Positions 37,670-46,962 of a stretch of 64,000 bases of DNA are shown in pieces. Source of the stretch: Microbacterium helvum (GTDB lineage Bacteria > Actinomycetota > Actinomycetes > Actinomycetales > Microbacteriaceae); contig NZ_JACXZS010000005.1 of NCBI RefSeq assembly GCF_014779795.1, forward strand, positions 186,001 to 250,000, read 5' to 3'. The notes below the pieces were generated by a model that worked only from the letters and a program-made list of their open reading frames with translations, searched no databases and was not told the DNA's origin. The position numbers and the translations under genes were made by a program. The first letter of the stretch is position 1; each line of letters opens with the position of its first letter.

Positions 37670-38458
37670 TCACTGCCCGGGGACGACCAGCGCGAACGAC
37701 CCGACGAGCTCGGTGAGCTGATCGCGCATGTCGTCGTCCGAGATCGTCGGGGTGCCGTCGCCTGGCTGTGCTCCGTAGTCGCCGAACGACGAGTGGCTCG
37801 CCCCTGCGATCTCGTGCAGCTGCGCGTCCTCGGGCAGCAGGTGACGCGCGTCGGCGATCTTCTCGGGCGTCGACAGGCCGTCCTCGCTGCCCGACACGCT
37901 GATGACCGGCAGACCCGAGTCCGACAGGTCGTTCGCACAGTACGACCCGAATAGGGCGAGCCCGTCGGCGTCGGTCGCGAGCTGGCACGCGCGCACGCCG
38001 CCCAGCGAGTGGCCGCCCACGAGCCACGTGTCGACGTCCGGCGCCAGGTCCGTGAAGGTCGACAGCGGGCGCAGATCGAAGAACGCGAGGTTGAGCCACG
38101 GCTTGGTGATCACGACGGTGATGCCGTCCTCGGCCACGAGCCCCGACACCTTGTAGGCGTACGCCCACGGGTCGACCTTGGCGCCGGGGATGTAGACCAG
38201 GCCGATGTCGGCGGACTCGCCCGTGGGAGCGAGCACGATGCCCGCGTCGGTATCGGTGATCTCGATGCCCGGGTTCGCGCGCACCTCGGCGAGCGGTTCG
38301 GGCTCGGCGGCCATCACGCCGACCTGGCTCCAGATCACGATGCCGACGGCGGCGATCACGATCAGGGCGCCGAGCGAGCCGAGGATCCACCACAGGACGC
38401 GCAGCCCGCGCCGCTTCGGCCGAGGTTCGGGGGCGGGAGGAGGTGCGTCGGCGGTCAC
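37670..38458 (-). CDS. Membrane-anchored alpha/beta hydrolase
   Basis: A 262-residue protein. A proline-rich cytoplasmic head is followed by one membrane helix (VLWWILGSLGALIVIAAVGI, residues 21-40). The outer part is a hydrolase with the nucleophile motif GHSLGG and the His motif GASHSSFG, plus an Asp in SEDGL. Secreted or surface-bound esterase-type action is likely; the substrate is unknown. The GTG start lies exactly 6 nt after a TACGCT box. It ends the block after mtlD but has its own promoter. Confidence 0.78.
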   Translation of the reverse strand: MTADAPPPAPEPRPKRRGLRVLWWILGSLGALIVIAAVGIVIWSQVGVMAAEPEPLAEVRANPGIEITDTDAGIVLAPTGESADIGLVYIPGAKVDPWAYAYKVSGLVAEDGITVVITKPWLNLAFFDLRPLSTFTDLAPDVDTWLVGGHSLGGVRACQLATDADGLALFGSYCANDLSDSGLPVISVSGSEDGLSTPEKIADARHLLPEDAQLHEIAGASHSSFGDYGAQPGDGTPTISDDDMRDQLTELVGSFALVVPGQ

Positions 38459-38464
38459 GCGTCG

Positions 38465-38470
38465 AGCGTA
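38465..38470 (-). promoter_or_regulatory. -10 box of the hydrolase gene (leaderless)
   Basis: Minus-strand TACGCT ends 6 nt before the GTG at 38458 and overlaps the end region of mtlD only upstream of its stop. No ribosome site. Confidence 0.5.
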
Positions 38471-38479
38471 TCCCTTGCG

Positions 38480-39634
38480 TCAGACTCCGCTCTCGGCCTG
38501 CCGGGCCGCTACGACGGCCTCGACCTGGGCGAAGAGCGGATGCTGGGGATCGAGGCCCGTCACCGAGGCGGTGAAGGATGCGGCATCCATCTCCCGCAGC
38601 ATCCGCTGCAGGTCCACCGACTGCGCGTCCTCGGCGTCGTCGAACTCGAGCGCGGCGCCGATCGCGGCGACCAGGGAGTGGACCGTGAGGCCGCGCTCGG
38701 CCGCCTCCGCGGCCGGACCGATGAAGCGCTCGTGGCGGGACAGCTTGCGCAGCGGCTGGCGCCCGACCCGCCATACGGTGTCGGGCAGAGCAGCGTTGCG
38801 GAAGCGGCGCAGAATCGTGGCGCGGTAGTCGGCGAGGGATGCCGCATCCAGGCCATGCTTGAGCTCCAGCAGCGCCGAGGTCTCTTCCAGCGCCGATTCG
38901 ACCCGCGCCGCGATCGCCTCGTCCGCGAGCGCGGCAGCGATCGTGTCGATGCCCGCCTGGGCGCCGAAGTAGGCGGTGGTGGCGTGCCCCGTGTTGACGG
39001 TGAAGAGCTTCCGCTCGATGTAGGGCGCGAGGTCGTCGACGAAGTGCGCACCCGGGATCGAGGGTGGATCGTCGCCGAACGGCAGACGCTCGATCGCCCA
39101 CTCGAAGAACGGCTCGACGGTCACATCGACTCCGGCGCCTTCCGGCTGAGCGGGGACGATGCGGTCCACCGCGGTGTTGGCGAAGACCGCGCGGCCGGCG
39201 AGTGCGTCCCACGCCTCGCCGGCCCGCTCCTTGATCTCGTCGCGCAGCAGGTCCGTCGCGTTGATCGCGTTCTCACACGCCATGATCTGCAGCGGCGGGC
39301 TGGACGGGTCCCGCAGCGCGAGCCCCGACATGATGAGCGGCGCCACGAACTTCAGCACCGTCGGCCCGACCGCCGTCGTGACGACGTTGGCGCCGGCGAT
39401 CTCTTCGATGACGGCATCCGGATTCTCGGCGCTGTTGAGCGCACGGAACCCGGTGACGATCGTGTCTCGCCCGCCCTCGCCCACCTCGTGCACCGTGTAC
39501 CGGTCCGTCGCGTTGATCGCATCGACGAGCGGTGCCGCGACGTCCGAGAACACCAGCTCGTACCCGCCCTCGTGCAGCAGCAGCCCGACGAACCCGCGGC
39601 CGATGTTGCCGGCGCCGAAGTGGACGGCCTTCAT
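38480..39634 (-). CDS. mtlD: Mannitol-1-phosphate 5-dehydrogenase
   Basis: Oxidises mannitol 1-phosphate with NAD+ to fructose 6-phosphate, the step after PTS uptake of mannitol. The 384-residue protein has the nucleotide motif AVHFGAGNIGRGFVG at its start and the polyol-dehydrogenase signature FTVNTGHATTAYFG near residue 210, which holds the catalytic Lys-region residues ERKLFTVNTGHA. Its start region reads GTGATGAAG; I use the ATG, though the GTG one codon earlier would overlap the preceding stop in the usual GTGA way. Last gene of the mannitol operon. Confidence 0.93.
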   Translation of the reverse strand: MKAVHFGAGNIGRGFVGLLLHEGGYELVFSDVAAPLVDAINATDRYTVHEVGEGGRDTIVTGFRALNSAENPDAVIEEIAGANVVTTAVGPTVLKFVAPLIMSGLALRDPSSPPLQIMACENAINATDLLRDEIKERAGEAWDALAGRAVFANTAVDRIVPAQPEGAGVDVTVEPFFEWAIERLPFGDDPPSIPGAHFVDDLAPYIERKLFTVNTGHATTAYFGAQAGIDTIAAALADEAIAARVESALEETSALLELKHGLDAASLADYRATILRRFRNAALPDTVWRVGRQPLRKLSRHERFIGPAAEAAERGLTVHSLVAAIGAALEFDDAEDAQSVDLQRMLREMDAASFTASVTGLDPQHPLFAQVEAVVAARQAESGV

Positions 39635-40071
39635 CACACGCCCGCCGCCGACACGAGCCCGTAGAGATCCTCCGGCGTCTGCGCGGCCTTCAGGCGCGCG
39701 ACGTCGTCCTCGTCCGAGAACAGGATCGCGATCTGCGACAGGATGCCGAGGTGCTCGTCACCCTTGCCGGCGATGCCGACCACGAAGGTCACCGGGTTGC
39801 CGTCCCAGTCGACACCGCCGTCGTAGCGCACGACCGAGAGGGCGGACTCGAGGATCTCGTCCTTCGTCTCGTTCGTGCCGTGGGGGATCGCCAGCTCGTT
39901 GCCCATGTACGTCGATACCGTCTGCTCGCGCTGCAGCATCGCGTCGTAGTACGCGCCGGTGACGGCGCCCGCCGCCTGCAGGATGTCGGCGGCCTCCTTC
40001 ATCGCCTCTTCCTTCGATGCGCTGCCGGAGTGGATCCGCACCTGGCCGATGCTCAGAACCTCGCGTGCCAT
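39634..40071 (-). CDS. mtlF: PTS mannitol-type EIIA
   Basis: Cytoplasmic phosphocarrier of 145 residues that passes phosphate from HPr to the mannitol transporter. The phospho-accepting His is H64 in GNELAIPHGT, the typical EIIA(Mtl/Fru) motif; FVVGIAGKGDEHL downstream is also characteristic. The ribosome site AGAAGGGCG precedes the ATG. It follows the transporter gene by 27 bp and is directly followed by mtlD. Confidence 0.92.
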   Translation of the reverse strand: MAREVLSIGQVRIHSGSASKEEAMKEAADILQAAGAVTGAYYDAMLQREQTVSTYMGNELAIPHGTNETKDEILESALSVVRYDGGVDWDGNPVTFVVGIAGKGDEHLGILSQIAILFSDEDDVARLKAAQTPEDLYGLVSAAGV

Positions 40072-40098
40072 GTTCTCGCCCTTCTCGTGTCTCAGCTC

Positions 40099-41661
40099 CT
40101 ACGCCCCATCCTCATGCTGGTCGCGGACGAGGTCTACGACCTCGTCGTACCGGGGCGAGTTCATGAAGTTGTCCACCGACACGTGCACCGCGTCTGGGGT
40201 CTTCTGTCGAGCCCGGTCGGTCAGCTGGTTCTGCGTGATCACGAGGTCGGCCGAGGGGTCCAGCGCCGCGATCGCCTTGTTGACGACCGTGACGTCCTCG
40301 ATTCCCGCCTTCTTGATCTTGTTGCGCAGCACGCTCGCGCCCATGGCGGACGAGCCCATGCCGGCGTCGCACGCGAACACGATGTTCTTGATGGGCTTCT
40401 CGGTCATGGTGGCGGGCTCCACGCCGCCGTCCGCCTGCGTGGCCGCGCCGCCGCGGAGGCCCGAGAGCGCGTCGGACGACTTGCCCTTGGCCGCCTCGGT
40501 CTGCGTGATCGCCGCGCCGAACGCGTCGTCGGTGGCCGCCATCGCCTCGAGGTCCCGCTTGCGCGAGGCCCGGAGGATGACCCACGAGATGACGAAGGTC
40601 ACCGCGGCAGCGAGCACCACCGACAGCAGCACCGCGAAGTACGAGTTGTTGGCCACCTGCGCGATCACCGCGATGATGCTCCCCGGCGCGGCCGGCGCCC
40701 GCAGCGCACCGCCCAGCAGCATGTTCGTCGTGACGCCGGTCATGCCGCCCGCGATGAGGGCGAGGATCAGCATGGGCTTCATGAGGGCGTACGGGAAGTA
40801 GACCTCGTGGATGCCGCCGAAGAACTGGATCACCGCGGCGCCGGGGGCCGATGCGCGCGCTGCTCCCAGGCCGAAGAACGTGAAGGCCAGCAGCAGGCCG
40901 ACACCGGGGCCGGGGTTGGCCTCGAGCAGGAACAGGATCGAGCCCTGGCCGGTCTCGGAGGCCTCGGCGATGCCGAGGGGGGTGAGCACGCCGTGGTTGA
41001 TCGCGTTGTTGAGGAAGAAGACCTTCGCCGGCTCGATCAGGATGCTGGTGAGCGGCAGCAGGTTCGTCTCCACCAGCCAGTGCACGGCGTTGCCGAGCGC
41101 CTGCATGATGCCGTTGACGATCCACGCGATCGGGTAGAAGCCGATGATCGCGAGCACGAAGCCCCAGATGCCCGCCGAGAACATGTTCACGAGCATCTCG
41201 AAGCCGGCCTTGATCTTGCCCTCCCACAGGCTGTCGAGCCACTTCATGGTGTAGGCCGCCAGCGGAGCCATGATCATCGCGCCGATGAACATGTGCACCT
41301 GACCCAGCGGAGCGTCTCCCTCGGGGAGGGTCGCGTTGAAGTTCGCGACGAGCAGGTCCGAGCCCGCGATCGCGCCCATCGTGCCGATCGTCGCGACGAC
41401 GCCGCCGCGGACGCCGTAGACGATGTTGCCGCCGGTGTAGGCGATGATGAGCGGCAGCAGGTAGTGGATGAACGGTCCGACGATCGTCGCGAGATCGGCG
41501 TTCGGGGTCCATCCGACGTCGATGAAGAACGCCGTGAAGATGCCCCACGCGATGAGCGCGGGGATGTTCGGCATGATCATGCCGGACAGGTACGTGCCGA
41601 ACCGCTGGACGCCGACACGAGCCTTGTTCGTGCCTGACGCGGGAACTGACGCCGTTGTCAT
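40099..41661 (-). CDS. mtlA: PTS mannitol transporter, EIICB
   Basis: Membrane transporter that imports and phosphorylates mannitol, 520 residues. The EIIC part has about eight hydrophobic segments with LNNAINHGVLTPLG and GGIHEVYFPYALM, the second being the substrate motif of mannitol EIIC. A linker leads to the EIIB domain whose phosphocysteine is C431 in FACDAGMGSSAMG. Separate EIIA is encoded by the next gene. GAAGGAAGAG precedes the ATG. Its context with ptsI and ptsH makes this a self-contained phosphotransfer chain. Confidence 0.93.
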   Translation of the reverse strand: MTTASVPASGTNKARVGVQRFGTYLSGMIMPNIPALIAWGIFTAFFIDVGWTPNADLATIVGPFIHYLLPLIIAYTGGNIVYGVRGGVVATIGTMGAIAGSDLLVANFNATLPEGDAPLGQVHMFIGAMIMAPLAAYTMKWLDSLWEGKIKAGFEMLVNMFSAGIWGFVLAIIGFYPIAWIVNGIMQALGNAVHWLVETNLLPLTSILIEPAKVFFLNNAINHGVLTPLGIAEASETGQGSILFLLEANPGPGVGLLLAFTFFGLGAARASAPGAAVIQFFGGIHEVYFPYALMKPMLILALIAGGMTGVTTNMLLGGALRAPAAPGSIIAVIAQVANNSYFAVLLSVVLAAAVTFVISWVILRASRKRDLEAMAATDDAFGAAITQTEAAKGKSSDALSGLRGGAATQADGGVEPATMTEKPIKNIVFACDAGMGSSAMGASVLRNKIKKAGIEDVTVVNKAIAALDPSADLVITQNQLTDRARQKTPDAVHVSVDNFMNSPRYDEVVDLVRDQHEDGA

Positions 41662-41743
41662 TGCTCTTCCTTCTTTCGGTTTTCGCGGCCGCGGGAGGCG
41701 GCCCTTGTTCTCGGGCGGGTGGCCGCTGGGCCCTGGTCAGGGT

Positions 41744-43417
41744 CTAGCTGCGCGCGGCCTCCTGGGCGGCGGCGCGGGCGGATGCCGCGTCGGACGCGGC
41801 GAGGGCGGCCGAGGCGATGGTGCGCGCCTGGTCGAGGGTGTGCTGCAGCAGGGTTGCCCGCACGTCGGCGAGCGCGGTCGGGGCCATCGACAGCGAGGTC
41901 GCGCCGAGGCCGACGAGCACCACGGCCAGCAGCGGGTCGGCCGCCGCCTCGCCGCAGATTCCGACGGGCTTGCCGTTCGCGCGGCCGGCATCGCCGACCT
42001 CGCGGATGAGCCGCAGCACGGCCGGATGCCACGGGTCCTGGAACGAGGCGACCGAGCCGAGCAGACGGTCGGCGGCCATCGTGTACTGCGTCAGGTCGTT
42101 CGTGCCGATGGATGCGAAGTCGGCGTCGACGAGCACGCGATCGGCGAGCAGAGCCGAGGACGGCACCTCCACCATCACGCCCGCGGTCTTGATGCCGTAG
42201 TCCCGCGCGAGGTCGACGAAGTAGCGCGTCTCTTCGACCGTCGCCACCATCGGCGCCATGACCCAGAGGTCCGCCTGGGTGGCGGCATCCGCCTCGGCGA
42301 GAGCCGTCAGCTGCTCGCGCAGGATGTCCTCGCTCGCACGCAGTGCGCGGATGCCGCGCAGGCCCAGTGCCGGGTTCTCTTCATGGGCGTCGTTGAGGAA
42401 TGCCAGCGGCTTGTCGGCGCCGGCGTCGAGCACGCGCACGACGACCTTCTTGCCGGGGAAGGCCTGCAGCAGCTTCGTGTACGCCTCCCGCTGCTGCTCG
42501 ACGGTGGGCGCCTGGCTCGAGCTCAGGAACAGGAACTCGGTGCGGAACAGCCCGACTCCCTCGGCGCCGAGCGCGACCGCCTCGGCGGCGGCATCCGCGT
42601 TGCCGAGGTTCGCCAGCAGCGGGATCGCGGTGCCGTCGGCGAGGGCGCCGTCGGTGAGGGGAGCGGATGCCGCGGCCGCCCGGTCGGCGGCGCGCCGGTT
42701 CGCACGCTCGAGCTCGTCGGAGGTGGGCTCGGTGGTCACGACGCCGGCTGCGGCATCCACGATCACCGTCTCGCCGTCTCGCAGACCCGTGGCCGAGGTC
42801 GCGCCGACGACCGCGACGATCGACTTCTCGCGCGCGAGGATCGCGGTGTGAGACGTGGGACCGCCCTCGGTGGTCACCAGTGCGAGCACCTTGTCGAGGT
42901 CGAGGAGCGCCGTGTCGGCGGGCGCGAGGTCCTTGGCGACGAGGACGAAGGGATGCCCGGGGTCGGGCACGCCTGGTGCCGGCTCGCCGCGCAGCCGCGC
43001 GATGACGCGCTGGGCCACATCGTCGAGGTCGGCCGCGCGCTCGCCGAGGTAGCCGCCGAGCGCCGTCAGCTGATCGCGGAAGGACGCGAACGCGTCGAAC
43101 ACGGCGAACTCGCCGGTGCGTCCCTGCGCGATGCGCGCGTTCACCTCGTCGGCGAGGCTCGGGTCCTCGGCCATCATCGCCTGCGCCTCGAGCACCTCCT
43201 GCGCCGCGCCGCCCGCCTGGGCGCCGCGGGACTCGAGCTCGCGGGCGACGGCGGCGACGGCCTCGGCGACGCGCGCCTTCTCCTCGTCGGCGGTCAGCGA
43301 GCTGGGCGCGTCCGAAGGCGCCGGGGCGGGCTCGGCCATGCGCGCGACAGGGCCCTGTGCGACACCCAGGCCGATCCCCACACCTCGCAGCTCTCGGGAA
43401 ACAAGGGGTTCGGTCAT
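41744..43417 (-). CDS. ptsI: PTS Enzyme I (PEP-protein phosphotransferase)
   Basis: General PTS enzyme that takes phosphate from PEP and passes it to HPr. The 557-residue protein has an N-terminal HPr-binding and phospho-His domain, with the active His in GGPTSHTAILAR, and a C-terminal PEP-binding barrel with LFRTEFLFL, GIRALRASEDILREQL and FASIGTNDLTQYTMAADR plus the Cys in GICGEAAAD. It is followed by an 82-bp gap before mtlA. GGAGG lies 7 nt before the ATG. The close pairing with ptsH and a mannitol operon is noteworthy. Confidence 0.94.
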   Translation of the reverse strand: MTEPLVSRELRGVGIGLGVAQGPVARMAEPAPAPSDAPSSLTADEEKARVAEAVAAVARELESRGAQAGGAAQEVLEAQAMMAEDPSLADEVNARIAQGRTGEFAVFDAFASFRDQLTALGGYLGERAADLDDVAQRVIARLRGEPAPGVPDPGHPFVLVAKDLAPADTALLDLDKVLALVTTEGGPTSHTAILAREKSIVAVVGATSATGLRDGETVIVDAAAGVVTTEPTSDELERANRRAADRAAAASAPLTDGALADGTAIPLLANLGNADAAAEAVALGAEGVGLFRTEFLFLSSSQAPTVEQQREAYTKLLQAFPGKKVVVRVLDAGADKPLAFLNDAHEENPALGLRGIRALRASEDILREQLTALAEADAATQADLWVMAPMVATVEETRYFVDLARDYGIKTAGVMVEVPSSALLADRVLVDADFASIGTNDLTQYTMAADRLLGSVASFQDPWHPAVLRLIREVGDAGRANGKPVGICGEAAADPLLAVVLVGLGATSLSMAPTALADVRATLLQHTLDQARTIASAALAASDAASARAAAQEAARS

Positions 43418-43418
43418 C

Positions 43419-43697
43419 TCAGGCCTCCGCGTCGTGGTCGGTCGTCAGCAGCTCGGCGAGCGTGTCGAGAGTGCGTTCTGCGGTCTCGCCGTCGGCGGTG
43501 AGGGTGACGTAGTCGCCCTGCTCGATCCCCAGCGCGATCACCCCGAGGATGCTCGCCGCGTTGACCGGGCTTCCGGCATCCTTCGCGATCGTGATCGGGA
43601 TGCCGGCGTCCTTCGCCGCCTGGGCGAACAGCTTCGCGGGCCGGGCGTGCAGCCCGTGCGCCGATCCGATGCGGACGGTGCGGGAGACGGGTGGCAT
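43419..43697 (-). CDS. ptsH: PTS phosphocarrier protein HPr
   Basis: A 92-residue phosphocarrier. The active His is H17 in HGLHARPAKLF. The regulatory-Ser region of HPr is present as NAASILGVIALG, although actinobacteria usually lack the kinase that acts on it. The C-terminus is longer and more acidic than usual. AGAGAGG precedes the ATG. Its stop lies one base before the ptsI start region, so the two genes are coupled. Confidence 0.94.
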   Translation of the reverse strand: MPPVSRTVRIGSAHGLHARPAKLFAQAAKDAGIPITIAKDAGSPVNAASILGVIALGIEQGDYVTLTADGETAERTLDTLAELLTTDHDAEA

Positions 43698-43754
43698 ATC
43701 GGGGACCTCTCTGTCTGGGTCTTCTGGGCTGTCGCTGTCGCTGTCGTGTCGGTC

Positions 43755-44108
43755 TTATCCGTCCGGCCCGCCGGGCGCGCCCGCGGCCGGAAGCGGCCCC
43801 CCGGGGCTCCCGACCGCGGCACGCACCAGCGCGAGCGTGCGCGTGCCGTCCCGGTCGGTGAAGATGTCGGGCGGCAGCAGCACCACCGTCGTACCGCGCG
43901 GTGCGGCATCCCGTTCGATGCGATCGATCGCATGGACGAGGTGCGGACCCACGAGGACCACGTCGGCGGAATCGAGGTCGATCGGAAGCGACGCCTCGGT
44001 GCCTGCGAAGGCGGTGTAATCAAGACCCTGCTCGTGGGCTGCGTGACGCACGCGCTGTGCGACGAAGGTGCTCGAGGCACCCGCTCCGCAGACCACCAGG
44101 ATCCTCAT
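43755..44108 (-). CDS. Orphan PTS IIB-like protein
   Basis: A 117-residue protein of the lactose/cellobiose IIB fold. The start RILVVCGAGASSTFVAQR puts the phosphocysteine at C7, and DVVLVGPHLVHAIDRIE fits the IIB core. The last 30 residues are proline/glycine/alanine-rich and probably unstructured. No matching IIC or IIA is in the window. GGAGG lies 8 nt before the ATG. As first gene of the PTS operon it might serve a distant transporter or act in regulation, for example on the PRD regulator encoded divergently. Confidence 0.75.
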   Translation of the reverse strand: MRILVVCGAGASSTFVAQRVRHAAHEQGLDYTAFAGTEASLPIDLDSADVVLVGPHLVHAIDRIERDAAPRGTTVVLLPPDIFTDRDGTRTLALVRAAVGSPGGPLPAAGAPGGPDG

Positions 44109-44228
44109 CGATCCGCCTCCTTTCGGCCCATTCTTGTGAAACCCCTGGGAGTCGACAACCACTCCTTCTTCCGCAGGGGCGGAAACGCGGCCTCCCCACC
44201 CGCCGCCCCGCCCGCGCCCGAATGAACT

Positions 44229-44289
44229 GTTCACTTGCGCTGTTCGTACACGTTTGCGCGGCTAGGGCGTACGAACAGCGCAAGTGAAC
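44229..44289. repeat. 21-bp perfect inverted repeat between PTS operon and its regulator
   Basis: GTTCACTTGCGCTGTTCGTAC at 44229-44249 returns inverted at 44269-44289, with a 19-nt loop. It lies in the divergent promoter gap (44109-44335). Because of its place it could be an operator, but the same architecture occurs in three convergent or same-strand gaps of this window, so it may be a general element. Confidence 0.75.
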
Positions 44290-44323
44290 CGATTCAACCC
44301 GCGGCCTCGACGGGGCTGCGTGG

Positions 44324-44329
44324 TTGACT
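44324..44329 (+). promoter_or_regulatory. Possible -10 box of the PRD regulator gene
   Basis: TTGACT lies 6 nt before the GTG at 44336, the spacing found for other leaderless genes here, but deviates from TAnnnT at the second base. Confidence 0.3.
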
Positions 44330-44335
44330 GGGCTC

Positions 44336-46261
44336 GTGACCCGGGCCCGTCAAGATCGTGTGCTCGGACTGCTCGTGCGCGACGGCGACTGGATGACGGC
44401 ATCCGCTCTCGCCGACGCGCTGGGCGTGACGCCGCGCAGCATCCGCTCGTACGTGACCGCGGCGAACGCCCGCGTCGCCGGCGGCGCCGCGATCGAGTCG
44501 GGACCGCAGGGCTATCGCGCGGGCCCGGATGCGGCTGCGGCCCTGCGTGTCGAGGCCGACGCCGGCACGCCCCGCGATCGGCTGCACACCGTGGTGCGCG
44601 CCCTGCTGGACGCGCCGGACGGCATCGACGTCTTCGAGACCGCCGAGGTCCTGCACGTGTCGCCCGCGACCCTCGACGCCGATCTCGCCCGCGTGCGCGG
44701 GCTGCTCGGCGGCACCGAGCTGACCCTCGAGCGCTCCGCGTCGCGCGCGCGGCTGCGCGGCACCGAGGGGGCGCAGCGCCGGCTGCTGTCCACGCTCGCG
44801 CACGACGAGATGGATGCCGGTTCCTTCGACCTCTCGGCGCTGCGGCGCACCCTCGGCGAAGGATCGGTCGGCGCGCAGGCGTTCGGCCCGTTCAAGACCG
44901 AGCTCGTGGCACGTCTGGGCGAGCTCGGCTGGTTCGTCAACGAGTTCGGGATCGCCGACGTCGTGATGCACATCGCGATCGCCGCCGACCGTGTCTCGCG
45001 CGACCGGCCGCTGGACGCGGCCGAGCCCGCGGACGCGGGGGAGCGCCCCACGCAGATGCAGGTCGCCGAGATCCTGTCCGAGCTGTCCGAGCGTCACCTC
45101 GGCGTGCGCCTGGGCACCGCCGACCTGCAGCACCTCTCGACGCTCGTCCTCACCAGGGTGGTCGCCCCTGACGCCGGGGGTGCGGCATCCACTCTTCCCG
45201 GGCTCGACCCCGAGACCGAGGCGGTCGTCCGCGACGTCGTCACCGCCGCGGCCGACGAGTTCCTCGTCGACATCGCGCACGAGGACTTCATCTCGCGCCT
45301 CGCGCTGCACGTGCAGAACCTGATGCACCGGGCGCGCGAGCAGGCGTGGTCGCGCAACCCGCTGACCCGCTCGCTCAAGTCCACGTACCCGATGATCTTC
45401 GAGGTCGCGGTCTTCATCGCCGCCCGGCTGCAGCAGCGGCTCGGCATCCCGCTGCCGGACGACGAGATCGCCTACATCGCCATGCACGTCGGCGGACGCC
45501 TGGAGCGCAGCCGCCGTGCGGACCAGCTGCTCACGGCCACGATCGTGTGCCCGGGCTACTACGACCTGCACGAGCTGCTGCGCTCGAGCGTCGACCGCTC
45601 GCTCGGGCAGGCGATCGAGGTCGTGGGCGTCGAGACCCGGGTCGACCCGGACTGGGCGTCGATCGACACCGACCTGGTGCTCACCACGATCGATCCGGTG
45701 GATCCCGCGGATCGAATCGTGCGGATCCAGCCGTTCCTCACCGACTCCGACGTCGAGCGGGTGCAGGCCGCGGCCGGACGCATCCGCCGTTCCCGGCGCC
45801 TCGCGCGGCTGCGCGCCGAGCTCGAGCGCTACTTCGAGCCCTCGGCGTTCGTGCGGGGACTCGGCCCGGCGGGCGAGGAGGCGGTGATCCGCGATCTGGG
45901 CTCCCTGCTGCGCGAGCGCGGTGTCATCGACGACGTCTACATCGAGCGGACGATAGATCGCGAACGCCTGTCGTCGACCGCGTTCACCGATGCCCTGGCC
46001 GTGCCGCACGCCCTGGAGATGACGGCATCCCGCACCGCGATCGCGATCGGCATCGCCGACCCGTCGATCCCGTGGGGCGATTCGCGCGTGCAGGTCGTGG
46101 CCCTCGTGGCGTTCTCAGAGAGCGACCGCGAGGCGTTCCAGACGGTGTTCGAGCAGTTCGTCGAGGTGTTCAGCGAGCGCGACAGCGTGCAGCGCATCGT
46201 GCGCCGCGGCACCGACTTCAACGCCTTCCTCGACGAGCTCGTCGCGGTCATCGACGGCTGA
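44336..46261 (+). CDS. MtlR/BglG-type PTS-controlled transcription regulator (HTH-PRD-EIIB-EIIA)
   Basis: Likely activator of the divergent mannitol PTS operon, 641 residues. Two N-terminal HTH regions are seen (ASALADALGVTPRSIRSYV; a second near residue 100). Two PRD domains follow, with conserved His in DVVMHIAIA and IAYIAMHVGG. Next comes an EIIB-like part (TATIVCPGYYDLHELLRSSV), in which the Cys is kept. The EIIA-like end has its His in ALAVPHALEM. Phosphorylation at these sites by HPr and EIIs sets activity in known MtlR proteins. GTG 44336 is preferred because of spacing; TTG 44324 would add four residues. Confidence 0.88.
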   Translation: MTRARQDRVLGLLVRDGDWMTASALADALGVTPRSIRSYVTAANARVAGGAAIESGPQGYRAGPDAAAALRVEADAGTPRDRLHTVVRALLDAPDGIDVFETAEVLHVSPATLDADLARVRGLLGGTELTLERSASRARLRGTEGAQRRLLSTLAHDEMDAGSFDLSALRRTLGEGSVGAQAFGPFKTELVARLGELGWFVNEFGIADVVMHIAIAADRVSRDRPLDAAEPADAGERPTQMQVAEILSELSERHLGVRLGTADLQHLSTLVLTRVVAPDAGGAASTLPGLDPETEAVVRDVVTAAADEFLVDIAHEDFISRLALHVQNLMHRAREQAWSRNPLTRSLKSTYPMIFEVAVFIAARLQQRLGIPLPDDEIAYIAMHVGGRLERSRRADQLLTATIVCPGYYDLHELLRSSVDRSLGQAIEVVGVETRVDPDWASIDTDLVLTTIDPVDPADRIVRIQPFLTDSDVERVQAAAGRIRRSRRLARLRAELERYFEPSAFVRGLGPAGEEAVIRDLGSLLRERGVIDDVYIERTIDRERLSSTAFTDALAVPHALEMTASRTAIAIGIADPSIPWGDSRVQVVALVAFSESDREAFQTVFEQFVEVFSERDSVQRIVRRGTDFNAFLDELVAVIDG

Positions 46262-46371
46262 GGGGTGGTGGATGCTCCCCACGCCCACTCCACGCATCGC
46301 TTCGCGCTGCGCGGAGCCTCGGGGCGCGTGGGCCCAGCGGCCGTGGCCGCCGGCATCCCGAACCCGAAGCG

Positions 46372-46956
46372 TCAGCCGCGGGCCAGGCGCTCGCGCAGGC
46401 CGAGGCGCACCGCCGGCCACTCGTGGGGGAGGATCGTGAACACCACCGTGTCGCGCAGCGTGCCGTCGGGGCCGAGGCGGGCGTTGCGCAGCACGCCGTC
46501 CTGCTTGGCGCCGAGGCGGGCGATCGCGGCGCGCGACTGGCGGTTGTGCCAGTGCGTGCGGAACTCGACCGCGATCGCGTCGCACGCGTCGAAGGCATGC
46601 CCGATCAGCAGCAGCTTCGACGCCGTGTTGACGAACGTGCGCTGGGCCTCGACGCCGATCCACGTGTAGCCGATCTCGACATGCCGGTTGGGCTGGTCGA
46701 TGTTGCAGAAGGTGGTGCTGCCGATGACGCGACCGGTGTCGAGGCGACGCACGGCGAACGGGTTCATGTGGCCCTCGTCGCGCCACTCCAGACGCTGCGC
46801 GATCATGTCGCCGACGGATTCCGGCGTGGGGACCGAGGTGTACCACGTGTGCTCGAGGCCGACGGTCGCTGCTGCGAGGTCGGCGGCGTGGTCGTGCGAG
46901 AGCGGTTCGAGCCGGACGTACGAGTTCTCAAGGGTCACCGGGGAGTTGAGGAGCAT
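46372..46956 (-). CDS. GNAT family N-acetyltransferase (RimJ/RimL type)
   Basis: A 194-residue acetyltransferase. It has the RimJ/RimL plan: YVRLEPLSHDHAADL at the start, VIGSTTFCNIDQPNRHVEIGYTWIG as strands 4-5 (HVEIGYTWI being typical), and the region TASKLLLIGHAFDACDAIAV with the CoA-binding helix. NRQSRAAIARLGAKQDGVLR is the family's C-terminal signature. Substrate may be protein N-termini or small amines. The ATG lies 6 nt after a TAGGCT box. The 110-bp gap to the regulator gene holds only a GC-rich imperfect hairpin. Confidence 0.87.
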   Translation of the reverse strand: MLLNSPVTLENSYVRLEPLSHDHAADLAAATVGLEHTWYTSVPTPESVGDMIAQRLEWRDEGHMNPFAVRRLDTGRVIGSTTFCNIDQPNRHVEIGYTWIGVEAQRTFVNTASKLLLIGHAFDACDAIAVEFRTHWHNRQSRAAIARLGAKQDGVLRNARLGPDGTLRDTVVFTILPHEWPAVRLGLRERLARG

Positions 46957-46962
46957 CCCTCG

